Origin: Rhynchonema sp. JSB1_4
Taxonomy: Eukaryota; Nematoda; Chromadorea; Monhysterida; Xyalidae
Assembly (NCBI GenBank): GCA_030248065.1
Contig: JASAMV010008854.1
Coordinates: 1 to 64,000, forward strand
Length of the DNA: 64,000 nucleotides
Direction: 5' to 3'
Of the stretch, positions 20,904 through 40,200 are shown piece after piece. Within the stretch, counting starts at the first letter, position 1, and every line of letters starts with the position of its first letter. The notes below the pieces were generated by a model. It worked only from the letters and a program-made list of their open reading frames with translations. It was not told the DNA's origin and searched no databases. A program made the position numbers and the translations under genes.

Positions 20904-21352
20904 TGTTCACAGCTAAATTTTTGTTATTCGTGCTCCAGCTACAGGAGTGGCAACATTGGCGGTGGTCACCTGTGCAGGTTTGAAGGAAGGCAATTGCCGG
21001 AGTCTCCCATTTTAGAGACCACGTGAGACCATCTAATCCGCGACGGCTTTATTTGGAAACCTCTTGCGGCTCGTGTTTCCCTTTTTTGTTCCACATTCAT
21101 TCTATCGGTTAGGCGTCGTTATTCTTTTTGCTTATGCGGAAACCTCTGGGAAATGAGGGTGAACCTATGGTAACATTCATGCACTATTTTTACCAGATCA
21201 TACCAAATGACGTCACCAAATTCTGCCAGCCATCGTCGCCCGGACATGTTGGCTTCGAGTCACGCTGCGATGGTAAAAGTGTGCACCAATCGAACATCGA
21301 AGACTGCATGCGATTGTGCGCGCAACTGCACGATGCTTGTCCGTTAGTGTGA
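20904..21352 (+). CDS. Possible two-exon small cysteine-rich peptide
   Basis: A candidate first exon from ATG 20904 to the CAG at about 20977 (MFTAKFLLFVLQL, hydrophobic) could join in phase to 21197-21352. The latter follows a TTACCAG acceptor and ends in TGA. The second exon holds five cysteines spaced C-x13-C-x12-C-x3-C-x6-C near the C-terminus. No family is recognised and the first exon is weak; an upstream exon not seen here may be the real one. 21353-23900 shows nothing I recognise. Confidence 0.28.
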
Positions 21353-23900
21353 TGGACGTTTCACATTGGTCAGAAATTATTATAACGCAGAAATAATCGG
21401 CCGAAACGCTTGTGCTACATCCTAAAAAATAACAGCGTCCCGAGAAAAGTTTCCAGTCATGCACAACCCCTGTCATATTTGACCCTTCGTTTAGAAAACA
21501 ATATGTCTAAGAAAGCAAAGAACCATGTAACTGGATTTCGTGGTAAGAACATGAAATGTATTGGAACAAACCCCCGCCACAAAAACTTTATTCGCAATAT
21601 ATGTATACGTATATAGTTTACTTTTCCCAAGCGAATGCCATTTCATTGACCCAATCTTTGTGGAGTTCATTTAATCGGCTCTTATTGATCGACATAGATG
21701 CATCGAGCTTTACCACATAATTCCACTAATTTCTACTAACTTAGATGTTGTTCTTGGACATCTGATACTAATAAACTTGCGGGGTCTGGCGAATAGTCAC
21801 ACTCACGAACAGAACCGATGTTATGTGTGTGCCCTGCGGTGCACTGTGATTGAACGTGCTGTGATCTTTGCGAGCTTAAATAAAAGATTATAAAAGCTAT
21901 TAACATCATGATAATCGAGCAACTGTGAACATTTTGTGATTGAATTAATTCAAGATTTTGACTTAAAATCAGGTACAGCAATATTGTCGCCGCACCATTT
22001 GACGTGTTTTCTTCATTTCGACCCTTAGAAGCGGGGGTGGTCGATCCTGATTCTGCACGGGACCTTGCACTCTTCCATGGCTGAAAATGAAGCGGTAAAT
22101 TTACTTGTGGTCACGGGTTAGGACACGGATATTGGATATTTTTTGATCCCAGATATTGATTTTTATGATGGTATTGGAATATAATTGACCGCACTGACTT
22201 GCAAATGAAGTGTTATTTTTGACACAAAAGCGTTATCGCGATCGTTATACATATTACGGCTGTTACGGATTTTTACGTAGTTTTTTAACACTCATTGCGC
22301 GTCAAAAGTGTAGTTTTTTTCCTCCTTAATTTTTAACACTTAAGTGTCACTTTTTGCACTGGAAGGAAGCGCTGGCTGCTCACATGCACCTTTTAAAGCG
22401 CGTGTAGTCGTGACAGAAACTGGAAACCATTTTGACGAAGTATATCAAGCATTCTACAGGCCAGCCTGATCTGTAATACGTTACTTCGTCAAAAATGGCC
22501 TCTAATTCCCAGTTTGACATGACTATACGCGCCCTCAAGCCAGCTGCACTGGAAGCCAAGCCCGATTCCGAAAGTTTTGGGTCACCCTGCAAAGATGTTA
22601 GTGGCTCTGAAATCGTGTGAAAATCCCGATGGTGTTTATCCTCTGTGTGACACGTTTCTTCCACTGGGCCAATCTTCAATTATTGTACAAAAGTGGACTT
22701 AAGCTGTCATCCTTTAGAACTGGCCACGACCAATGGCAATCTAAATCAAAAGAATGCACAAAGAAGTTTGATCTTACGGTTGGTTGTTCAGAGGCAAATT
22801 TTATTAAGAATGGGTGTGTCTGACGCGCGAAGCGCGCGAATTTTTGCAGCGTATCAGCATGAAAGTCCTTCGATTTAGGGTTCTTTTTACTGAAGCCGTG
22901 ACCCCGTTCAGGGGCCAAATGGACAAAGGAGGGGGCATGGCCCGTGTGCCCCAGGATCCGCTGTTTCTCATGCACACACATTCCCAAATGCCCAAAAAAC
23001 TTGCGACGAAAGCCCAACTAGCAGGTTTTTTGATTTGGGATTTTATCGGTCAAATGTCTTTGTACATATGTTGGAATTAAGTTTTACACTGGGAGAGCTT
23101 CATTCTCATATTTTTCAGGTGTTTCTTTAGTTCATAGGGTGGCCAACAATACCTGTTACCAGTCCACGCATCTGCGCCTATATTTCGTGTTGTTCAAACA
23201 ATAGCGCGCCGACGGGAGCTCCTTGATGAGAGGAACAGGTAATGAATACGAGGGTAGGAAGCAGCAATTGCCGTGCCAGCAAATTTTGTCTAACAGAATT
23301 TCTAACACTTAATGTTTACAATGCAATATAACACATGAGATATAGGTGGAAAAGCTTGTTCACATTTTGTGTCTTTTACTGACATGAGCAGGGTTGGATT
23401 AAAAAATTTTTTATCATCGGAACTTCTTTTTAAACTTTTTTGAATTTTTAAATTTTTTTTAAGATTTACTTTTTTTATTCTGGACCACAAAAATTTCGGT
23501 TCTCAATATGAAAAACTGTCGAAATTTTATTTATAAGCATATTTGATTGTACTTGAGAATATAGTAATAGTTGATTCCGACCAGGGAGCGCTTTCTATTT
23601 CATGCAATAAAAACTTACAAATTGTAGCCAAAAGTTACAAGCAATTGTAAATCCACTTTCCACAATAATTTTGTATCCAGTTACAATTTTTTGTAGCTGG
23701 ATACAATAGAGCTGAAAATGTTTCGATGGAACGATTTTCTTTCGCTTAGGCAACCATGAAGACGCATGTTTGATAAAATTAGTTTCCAATAAATTGCTTC
23801 TGGAGATGATAAACATTATTTAAAAAATCGGGCCCGGGTCAAATAATGGATAAACAATCAAATTATTGTGTAGAGTTAGGACGGTCCCACCGGTGTGCAC

Positions 23901-25820
23901 CTAGCTACAATTTTTCTCTTTCTTACAATGCGCAGTTGCGTGGACCAGATTGAACAAGCCAATGGGGTTGCGCTCACCGTTGAAACGCATGCCCCTGGTT
24001 TTCGTCATTTTCTCCTTCTCATTTAGATACGGCGTGCACTCTCGCTTCTTCAACATGCAATCGCACGTGTCTGCAAGAATAATTATCTCAAACTGGGCGA
24101 TCCCCGATCGAGTACTTTGTCAAGCGCAATTTTTGCATTGAGGGTATAGATCGGGTGACGCCACCAATTTTGACTGAACTCACACTTGCACTTGCGTTTT
24201 GAATGGGAACGCTTTTGGTGGCATTTTTATGCACTTTTTGGTTGATTTAACTAGCATCGTATAGGTTCCGAATAAAAAGCGATACAAGAAAGAAATATGC
24301 CGCCGTGCACACCTGTGTTGCTGGATGCCCAATGCACCTGCCCCATGCACCGTATGCTGAATAACGACTCGACTACAGTGTGAAATTCGAAACCCAAGCT
24401 TCTATAGTATCGAACTTTCATCAGGTTGTATATCCTTGTTTTACATCTTTAGGGCATATTTCTTTCTTGTTTGATAAAGAGCAGGTCATGGACCATGGTC
24501 ATTTTTGTCAGCCAAAGCGTTTGCGGTACGTACAAACAAATGTGCTCTATCAGGCTCAGGGCTGTTTCAAAAAAAGTGGTTAATTAAAAAAAATAAAAAA
24601 ATTTCTTTTGAAACTCAGATTTTCCTTTTTTAATAAAAAAAGTTGCCCAAAATGGGCTGAAATGTCCAAAAATGGCCTTTTTCGAGGCAAAAAAATGGCA
24701 CTTTTTTCTGTGGACTGGACAATTTTCCAAATCGCGCCTGCGGCGCCCTGTATTGTCCCCAAATCCGTACATGGATGCGCGGGGCTGGTCTTTTATAGTG
24801 ATGTGGCACCGATAATGTACTACTGCATGCCGCTACGCATGTACAATATGCAGGTCTGGTGCAAAACCGGGCGCGCAAAGTCGATCTGACACGCAAGATT
24901 TGGGCTGTAATCGATATTTTGATAGTCGTATATCAGATATACGGCATTTAGATGCATTAAAATACGTTGTATGACATGCTACAATACATTAGAGTAACAT
25001 CATTAGTTAACATCTACCTCAGACTGGTCGGAGACCATAGAATCTGCACAATACTACCGGGTGTCACCACACAAGTTGGGTCTCAAGCGAAAATTTTTCA
25101 ATTTTTGAAAAATATGTTGTATCGATTTCATTTATCCTGAAACGTCATTTGCAACACTTTTTCTAATAAAAAAATTTTCGTCAAAAAAATTTTTTTTTAA
25201 AACTCGTTAATAAAAAAATTTTTTTCAACCCTGATCAGGCCCGTAAGTGCAAGCACGCCTGAGATATGGCCAGCCAAAGTTCGAAAATGGGGCTTATGAT
25301 AATGTGGTCAAATCATCTCGTCAAACAAAGTCGTCGAACACAGGTATTAGTTTTGGCGCTCATTTAGGGCTCAGACGAATGCATGTGTTCGACGACTGTG
25401 TTTGATGAGATGATTTGACCACACAACCATTAGCCCAAAATGGAACCTGACCAGAGCTGAAATGCGCACTAACAAAATGTAAGAAAAGTTTCGAAAAAGT
25501 TCTGATATCTCACATTTGATTGTAAGTATGGCAAAAATTTCTGGTGACAAAAGGAGAGCCCGATAGCTGAAGCGTCATGACACCTTTGAACGGATTTGTT
25601 TCCAGTTAAACACCCAGGCTGCGTTTCAAATGAGACCGAAACTTCATCCAACCCACAACGTACCATCGCAGTTGTTGCTCTCGCAGCTTTTCACATACGC
25701 TTTACACTCGTCAGACAGTAGTTCCTCGACCGTGATACTGTGGTGACGATGATGCCGTTTGCCTTGCGCCATTAGAGCACCGGCCACACACATCAACACA
25801 CAAACCAGAACAACCTTCAT
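23901..25820 (-). CDS. Secreted cysteine-rich protein, unrecognised family
   Basis: Two exons: 25664-25820 (ATG at 25820, GTACGT donor) and 23901-24070, joined in phase, giving 108 residues ending in TAG. Residues 1-18 form a clear signal peptide (MKVVLVCVLMCVAGALMA). A basic His-rich stretch (KRHHRHH, 21-27) follows. The mature part has eight cysteines at 39, 46, 51, 55, 57, 64, 101 and 107. Even cysteine number and size suggest a small disulfide-bonded extracellular protein; function unknown. An internal GTGAGC after residue 83 could also act as a donor, in which case the last two cysteines would be replaced by another exon. The intron (24071-25663) contains a CAGGG-type element and a hairpin. 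Confidence 0.62.
24557..25233. mobile_element. hAT-like element, CAGGGTTGTTTC family, copy 2
   Basis: Ends CAGGGCTGTTTCAAAA and TTTTTTTCAACCCTG. Flanks ATCAGGCT and ATCAGGCC match at 7 of 8. 677 bp, same orientation as 966-1688 and closely similar along its length. It lies in the intron of the secreted-protein gene. Confidence 0.88.
25313..25424. repeat. Inverted repeat (hairpin) in the secreted-protein intron
   Basis: Arms of about 36 bases at 25315-25351 and 25384-25422, built around GGTCAAATCATCTCGTCAAA and its inverse, with a few mismatches and a loop of about 35 bases. No duplication or terminal signature marks it as a known element. Confidence 0.55.
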
Positions 25821-26261
25821 TTTCGATGTTGGATTAAAAGGACAAATTTGAAAACTATGAGACGAAATTCAGGCTAAAGTATAAAATGTCGCGATGTATT
25901 TGAAGCTGTTGTGTTCTTGGCACAACGCTCTCTGTCCGGCTGCGTGGCTGCCTACCGTACTGTTGTGCTGGTGTTTTCGCTGTCTTTTGTTCTCCAAAAA
26001 CGCGCTGCTTTTTGTAGTACTTGCACACCACGAGCAACAGTAGAAGGCATCACTATTGATCCACCTACCGACGTCTACTCATTTTTACAGTGACAAGATA
26101 TCGGGGATAGAAATACCACCAAACCTTGATTCAGAAAGTTTCTCTCATTTGGGTCTCCGGGCTCTTGAACGACAGACAGTTGTCCTCAAAGTAACCTTCT
26201 TTCCAGCCCTGCGCATCTTACGCATATGTATCTTGTCCCGGCGTTTTCGGCTACTACAAAG

Positions 26262-26638
26262 CAGGGTTGGGCAAAAAAACGTTTTTTTTTTCAAAAAATC
26301 GTTTTTAAAAAAACGTTTTTTTACGCCCAGATGACCAAAATATGCCCCCAAAAAATTGGAAAACGCTCATGTTGGGAAGAAAACGTGGTTAAATGAAGTA
26401 CTTCTAGGTGTTCTGAGGCGAAATAAACGGGTTTAAACCCTTCTAGCGAGTTGTTAAGATCCCACATCAGACACGCATCATGGGACCAACTTTGGCCGGG
26501 GTCATCACTGAAAGTCAAACTCCGTATATCGACGTATCTCGACAAAGTAAAAATTGGTCGAAAATTTTTTGAAAAAAATGGGACCAAAAAACGTCGTTTT
26601 TTTAAGAAAAAACGCCGTCGTTTTTTTGCCCAACCCTG
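26262..26638. mobile_element. hAT-like element, CAGGGTTGGGC family, copy 2
   Basis: 377 bp, ends CAGGGTTGGGCAAAAAA and TTGCCCAACCCTG, flanked by the perfect duplication CTACAAAG (26254-26261 and 26639-26646). Inverted relative to 17818-18318. 26639-29729 holds no gene I can support. It has a small hairpin at about 26971-27022 (CAAATGTGCACTGC arms) and a tRNA A-box-like TGGCACAGCGG at 28607. Confidence 0.93.
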
Positions 26639-29600
26639 CTACAAAGAACCATGCACAATATACTGCAGAGTTGTAATACACAGATCCTGACGACAGATTG
26701 GAGGCCAAAAGTAGCATTCAAAACACGACCTACATACAGTACATAACAGAGTATTCAACTGAAAGGAAAACAAAAGAAAGGATAGGTTCGGCAGTTAAGG
26801 CCTGTAAGATTTTCCGGGTTTTTCAGAAAGTTATCGAACATTCCTTTTCAGCAGGCCCACGTGATCTTGCAGTGAGTGAGCACCTTGATTGGCTGGAAAC
26901 AAAGTGTCAAGTAGTGCTTGTGCACAAAGTCTTGAAACGAGAAAATCGTAGGGCCTGAAACAAAATGAATTTTTCACCAAATGTGCACTGCATTTAAACG
27001 CACTGCACATTTGATGAAAAACAAATCTTAACTTTAAATTTGCCTTATTAATTTATACGTACATATAGAGACAACGTTGAGGGGATATCAAAACAAGTTT
27101 TTTGCTTTGCGCTGTGTTCTAATGTGCACAACTCATGCATAATGTTAGCATTAATGTGAGCAAATCACAACTCATGCACCACTCACGCATGCGTGATAAC
27201 GCTCTAATGCTCTTCCAGGCTCCATTTGTGTGCTGCTGTATGACGACATACAGTAGGTATGTACCATACCTTGTATAGTTGCATTGTGCACGTCAGAATC
27301 AGTAAAGGAAGTATAAAGCGTGGTGGTTTCTGTCGGCACACGTGTCACGCACGAACATGTGCATGGGCGCCAAACATTATGGAAAACAATTTTTAAGCAA
27401 GAAACGCCAGATTCTAAACCATCATGAAAAACGCCACCAAGATGGTTCTTAATTCTTCGAGGCACGCCCAACCCATCAAAAACGGAGCTTCGTCGCTTTG
27501 ATATCAAATAAAATCATAAAGTAGTTTCTACTCACAAACGCTGCTGTGCTGGTAAAGCTGTATGCGCAGGACAAGTTTCGCCAAGAATGTTGAATTAAGT
27601 AAATGAGAAACCGCAACCGGTTAACGCTCACCGTTCTACAGTTATGCACCGCTAGGTGCTTGTCATTTGTTGTAAACATTTTATGTCGTCATCAAGTGCA
27701 CATTGTGACGTTGTGATATCTCAACCAAAAGTGTTCCACCTCCACCCGAAGGCTGCATAATTGGCGTTTCAAAGCCTGCTCGTTGCGTGCGAATGTGTTC
27801 GTAACACAGGGGTTAAAAAATGCCGCATTCTGTAATATGAACCCTGATCACGGTCACTCCTGCATCAATAATGACGTCAGCAGAGTGCTTCAGTCATCCC
27901 AATAATGCATCGATAGCTGGCAACGCTTTGGACTGTGGAAACATCAGGTATTGGTTTGCGAGGGGATGATCTGTTTTGTGCTATCATTTTTTGGTTTGAC
28001 GTTAGACGAATATATCGACTTCCTGAGGGATTTGGCTTGAAATGTCGCAATGTGACAAAATACTGTTAATGATGTCAATTCAGAGTCAGTCCCAATGCTT
28101 GCACGTGCATTACAGCGACGTGCTCGTATACGAACCACGAGAAGCAGTGAAACCAAAATCAAAAGTTTGGATTTTTTCATCACGGTTTCAAAATAAGAAT
28201 AAGACAGACAAAAAACGCGGTCAACAGACAGGGAGAAATAATATGAAATACACACAATGAATGACTGAACAAAATGCAAATTTATATTTTGTGTCTCGTG
28301 CTTGTGTACAATTATCGCAGCAATTCCATGTAAAAGTTCGGTAAAGCAAGATTATTAACTTCATCACTCACAGTAAACTGCGCTAATTGTACCAAGGAAC
28401 TTATCGTGTGGGATCACAATGAAAGTCAAGTACAGCGATACCATTCAGCTAAATTCTCACAAGAGTCACCTAAGGTCAGATAATGTTTCAATTTCAATCA
28501 ATTCTATATTTGTTGATACCGGGTGTGTTCACAAACATCATACGTCCATAATTGTACAAAAATAAAAAAGAAAAAATGAAGAAAGGTATAGTAGTGGTGG
28601 AGGAATGGCACAGCGGATAAAGGGGAACATATACATGGGGTGGTCAGTTCGTAAACTTTAAGGTACAAAGTGTCCCTCTTAAAATAAATTTGCGGAGATT
28701 TCCATTTGTAACTGTAACTCTCAAGTAATCACAGAGCGGCTGTAAACGGAAATTCCCGAGACACACCCACACACAAAGATATGAATTTACCATCAAGTCA
28801 TCTGAAAGCATCACTAAAGAGAGAGGAACGCATTTTTGCGAAGTATTGCGAATTGTGCACAACTTTAGTTCGCCCGGTGTAAAATTGTAGTGAAATCATG
28901 CTTAGAACAATGGAAACAGAGTTATCAAATTGAAATTAGGAAAAACACACGTACAGAACGCAACAGCACAGTGTGACCAAAAAGTACACCTTTACATGGA
29001 GACAACCACAAAATCAACTTTTCACACACCCTGTGCAGCGCGTAAATACAGCCAAGTTTGAAGATTGGTCCAGGACAGTGAAACATTCAATTAGAAGGTC
29101 AGTTGGTGCATTCGTTATTTGGGTAAACGTTCTTTACTTTGCTAAAATGCCCCAGTTATGTAACGTTTGTATCCAAACAAGTTTGCACCAATTGTGAGCA
29201 GAAATACGCTTAGCTCGTGTTTTGAGGGGAAGGAAGAGAACACGCGAAGTACAGAACAGTTTCCCTCAGAAAACTCACATCATTAACTCTGACTCCCTGA
29301 CATAAACCGTTCTGGACTTTACTTACATCAACAAAAAAACCTTTTGCCAAAAAATGAATGAATTATGCTCGTGGAGCAACTAAACAGACCCGGTCATCGT
29401 AAAATATGCAGCTCTAGACGTAAAATGCGACATTTTTTTTATATTTTAGTACAATCAAACAAGATCCTAAAGAAACCAGAAATGTTCCTAAATACACAAA
29501 ACCTTGTGATTATTACATCACGCCCAACATAACACGCAATAATTTATATTTGGTTCACTCGTGTAGTGAAGTTGATGTCAATGAATAACACAGATAATCC

Positions 29601-29729
29601 ATTTTTGTGTGTAAGACTACGGTTTTGGGGGAAATTGTTGCAAAAACAAGTGGAAATAATGAAAACCCTTGCGACATAATAAATAAAAGGTCCATACAGG
29701 TGTAGCTGCTTCAATAAAAAACACACACG

Positions 29730-29993
29730 TATAGTAAACTTCTAATTTCGTTGCCTCATGTATTTTTACAGACGCAGGAAAACTCCCGTTCGAAGTCGAA
29801 GCAGGCAACAAGCTCAACACACAGTCAAGAAGCCACGCAGCTGGATCGTATGTGCGCTTGCGTTTCGAATGTTTCAGTCACACAGGCTGTGCGTGTGTCA
29901 GCTGCGTGGCTTGTTGCCTGCTTCGACTTCGAACGGGAGTTTTGCTGCGTCTGTAAAAATACATGAGGCAACGAAATTAGAAATTTACTATAT
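29730..29993. repeat. Long near-perfect inverted repeat, 83-base arms
   Basis: Arms 29730-29812 and 29910-29993 are complementary with two mismatches. An inner 12-base stem (GCCACGCAGCTG, 29832-29843) pairs with 29899-29910, so the right arm has a simpler layout than the left. The left arm contains TTTTTACAG followed by an open Ser/Gln/Lys-rich frame that looks like an exon start, and the inverted copy may have come from it. No target duplication was found. Confidence 0.7.
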
Positions 29994-30143
29994 AACAAAA
30001 AATGTCGACGAACAGTAATACGGTATTTGTTAGTTATGATTTGCTGCTAGCTGAACTTGATTTCGATTACAAGGGATAAGAAGTGCAATTTTGATATTAA
30101 TCATACAACTACGTTATCCACTTGTGCAACAATGCATACGTTC

Positions 30144-36338
<6,195 letters not shown>

Positions 36339-36757
36339 TATATTGCTTCGTTGGATTTTGACTTGTTTTTGTGTTATTATTAAAATACCTTATTTTGAAA
36401 TCCTCGGTCTTTGCCGCGGACACTGTAAAAAATGTTCAACGTCAGCAGTTGATGTCTTACAATGAGGCAGTGGCGGATAGCGTAGGATTGAATGCGGAAA
36501 TTGGATATGCCGGATATGATGCGGACAAAAAGGGACGCTCGAGGACGCCGGTTGATTCAAGCTTATAGGCTTTCGGATCTAAATTAAAGCCGACTCGATA
36601 ATCCTCAAATGATTGGGGCAAAACGTGACAGCGCTCATCTGCATATGCGCGTGCGTTCAAGTCAAACTCACAGGTTACACGGCGGGAAGCACAAATTCTT
36701 TCGTGCTGCACCAAACAACCCGCATCGCCAACCACTCATGCCGAAAAGTACCAGGTA

Positions 36758-37210
36758 TATGCTGTCATAAAGAACCGTTTTTTTTATTTTTCGTGGAAAA
36801 AAACGTTTTTTTCCGAAAAAACCGTTTTTTTCCAAATACTTTTCCAGTACTTAAGAACGTAATTTCGAAAAATATAACAATTTCAGTGCAAAATTTGTTC
36901 GAAGTGACGAGAGTGCTCTTGAAGAGTGTTGAAGTCAGTCGAAAACACTTGGTTTACACGCTTTTTGGCCCATTTTGGGCCGGTTAATTTTTGTGCTAGA
37001 GCCAAATTTTCACTGAAATCGAAAAACTCATCAGTTTTGCATTACAATTTTTTTGGAAAAATTGGAATAAAGTACCGATATTTTTCCGATCAAAAACCGA
37101 AAAGGTACCCACGGAAAAATAAATGGAAAAGTATTCGGGTCTCGGAAAAAAACGGTTTTTTTTCGGTTTTTTTTCCGAAAAAAACCGGTTTTTTTCCGCC
37201 TGCCAGTATA
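36758..37210. mobile_element. hAT-like element, TATACTGGC family
   Basis: 453 bp, ends TATGCTGTCA and TGCCAGTATA (inverted, two mismatches), flanked by the perfect duplication ACCAGGTA (36750-36757 and 37211-37218). Subterminal GAAAAAAACGTTTTTTTCCG blocks relate it to 8073-8466. It lies about 400 bp upstream of the kinase start codon. Confidence 0.88.
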
Positions 37211-40200
37211 ACCAGGTACCTACATGGCGGGACAAAAGCAAGCGACTTTTTTCATCGAGAGAGCGCGCTCGCTAAATCCAACCAACAAGTGAAAACGCCG
37301 GGACGCGTGCCGTTTCCAAAAAAGCCATGAGCACCCTGTAGACAGTCGTTTGAAGGGCCCTAACGGTTGGTCCAACCGAGGGGGAGACTAAATTGGATCC
37401 ATGAACTCTAGCAGGCAGCTACCGAGCCGAACAATAAAAGTGATGTCCACTTTGGTCCATTGGGAACAACGGCATTAGGTGTTCAGTTCGTGGGATCATT
37501 TCCAGCTCCAATGCACACTCGGAACTGCACTGCACCTTGTATGATTCTGGCACCAAACAAACAATAAAAAGCCGCCATGTCCCTTTAGAAGTCTGCAGTT
37601 CAAGAAGAGAGAAAACAAAGCATTCAGCTTGGTGTAGCACGGGGCGACACGACATAATCCACATCGAAATTAGAAATCTTTCGGTAGCATGTAGCACACC
37701 AGCTGGCAGAAGAAGTGGTTGCAAATTCTGTTCAGCTACCGTCACGCAGATGACGAAAGAAATGCACAAATCGTGCAGAAACGGACTCCTCCTCCCACTC
37801 TGATGCCGTAAAAAGACACAGATAACCGATTGAGTACAATAATGAACATGAGGTACAAACAACGAGAAAGCACGTGCGCGCATAGCCCACACATGACTTG
37901 ATGTGTATCACGCTGTGCTCACACAGGCTAACAACACCCACGTATGCTTCAATAATCAGGATGTAAGGCTGCAAACTGGCTGGGTAGCAAGCTGAGGTAC
38001 AGAGTCGCCAGAAGCTTTATGTCGATCTCTGAGTCCACAACAGCACAATATGGATGCAGTTGCATTCTGAAAGACGGCCGGCCGACGACAAAAACAAGGT
38101 TATTCACCTGCCGTTTCCGGAGATCATAAGTTGGGAAGGAAGCTATTATTAATTTCTGGCCTTTCGACGTTGGATGAGGAAGACTGTTGTGAGAGTCGCC
38201 CATCATAATCTTGAACAGATGAGCTGATGCTATATAATGACATTGATGCCTCTGTCGTTCTGCAATGAATAAGGATTCGCTCTCGTCCGATGTGACACAT
38301 TCGCTGTACAGTGAAACCTAGATGTAGGAAACGGCTCAAGGCACGAAAATTCGCTTCTTATAATTTCCTGTTGTGCAATTTCCTAAAACGGATCAGTTAT
38401 ACACATGCGAAAAACATGTTTCTTATAACGCGGAATTTCCCATGACGTTTCAGACTGCGTGTGCGCATTTGACTGAACCCAAACGGTGTTTTTCCAAAAT
38501 CTGACCAACATCAAGCGCACCCACGGCCACCGTTCATATGTCAGTAATCTGCGTGTCTGAAGTTCAGGGTTTGGAACTGACGTTAGGAAAACAGGAGCTT
38601 ACTGAGCCCAGTCAGTCATCCTGCAATGATTGAACTTGGATCAAGCCAGCAAACTTTTTAGGCGGACGGGAGGGGGTGAGCAGCGGTCACAGGACATATC
38701 AACCCTCCCACAGACGTGACGCACACAAGAGAAACTTGGAATCGACTGGCGCCAAACACTCGGTAGCTTAGACTGACAGCCCAGTCGAGTTGAAGCGAGT
38801 GCTGCATAAAAATCTAATTATGGGCCGCAGATAGCCTGAATCGTGGTGAGATTTGTGCCCAACGTGTGATTCTTTGATCAAAATAAGGTTGGCCAGGGAC
38901 CCAACAAGTCCAAAAGCGAAAACTTATAGCCAGATTCGCGTGATCGGTGAGGCAATGCTGGCTGACTGGAGGTCGGGTCAAATCAATTGAATGGACCCGC
39001 GTACAGATGGACGCGAAACGCATTAATCGCGCTCAACCGGCAGTATCCGGTACCATCATGCTTGGGCAACTGATCCGTACGGGATTAGTGACCGGCTGCA
39101 TTTAGCGACAAATTTACTTAGTCATAAAGCAAGCGGATCGACGCGAAAGGCCGCTAGTAACTCAGACAGTGGCATGTGGGCGAACATCGGCGGAAACGCA
39201 CCAGGAATGCATATTCAAGTTGGAAATGGAACGATGTGCACCGCCCTCGTCGGCGTATAAGCAAGCGCTTCCTTCTAACCAGCAACTAATAGCGGTCGTG
39301 CGGTTGGTTCAAAATGGGCTCATTTGCAGCAGCGCCGACCGGGCGAGTGAATGAATGAATGAATAAACGAACGAGTTGCTAAACTGGGGTACGTACACGC
39401 AAGGTATATGTAGGTAGGTGCATGTAGCACGCATTTCGCACCCGTTTGTTGGTTCAAGCGGCTCCACACCGAGCTTATATAGCTCCTGTCGGACTTAGAT
39501 GGCTAGTAGCTATCTGGCTGCGAGCAAGCAAGTTAGCTGCGCTCCACTGACCACGACACAGTGTAGTGAGCTATGTATGTACGGTGGGGCGACAACAAGC
39601 TGGTGCACACGCGCGCACGCAATGGAGAGAGCGGCGGCAAGACTTTGAGTCCTCTAAGCAGCTCAGCTTTGGGCCACACTCGCACGCACACTAACCACCA
39701 GCTAGTGCATGCGCATGTTGGCTGCGGCCGGCTGCTAACAAACTTAGTCACGATGACACAGGCATACACGCATGTGAATGTGAATGTGTGTACACGCACG
39801 GCCACATATCGATCGGCGCCTGTGGCTAGCAATAACTAACGGCTTGTTGTACCACCGTATGATGCTGCTGCTAAGGTTGTGCTGCGAGCATAATGTGAGG
39901 GCCACAGGACAGGACAGGATAGATGCGGCCAGATATTGCATGTGCCTGCACAACACTGCCCACACGCTTGCTGCCACTGACTGCGGCCGGTTCATTTTGG
40001 GTACCACACGGGCCTCTTAGAACCCACTATTTACGATTCACAACGTGCACCCAGAAAAAGGATGGCAGGAATGCAGCAACATGCGACAAAGCGCGTGTAC
40101 ATCAGTAGCGGAAGCGAACCCTTCACTGATATATAAGGCTGTTATTCATGTGCCTGCAAACCAGATAAGCCCACATGTGCCGCCATTCAACCACATGCAG

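Noticed and set aside
37419..37892. 157-codon minus-strand open frame
   Set aside because: No recognised domain, unusual Cys/His/Leu mix, no splice or promoter context; length alone is within chance for 64 kb.
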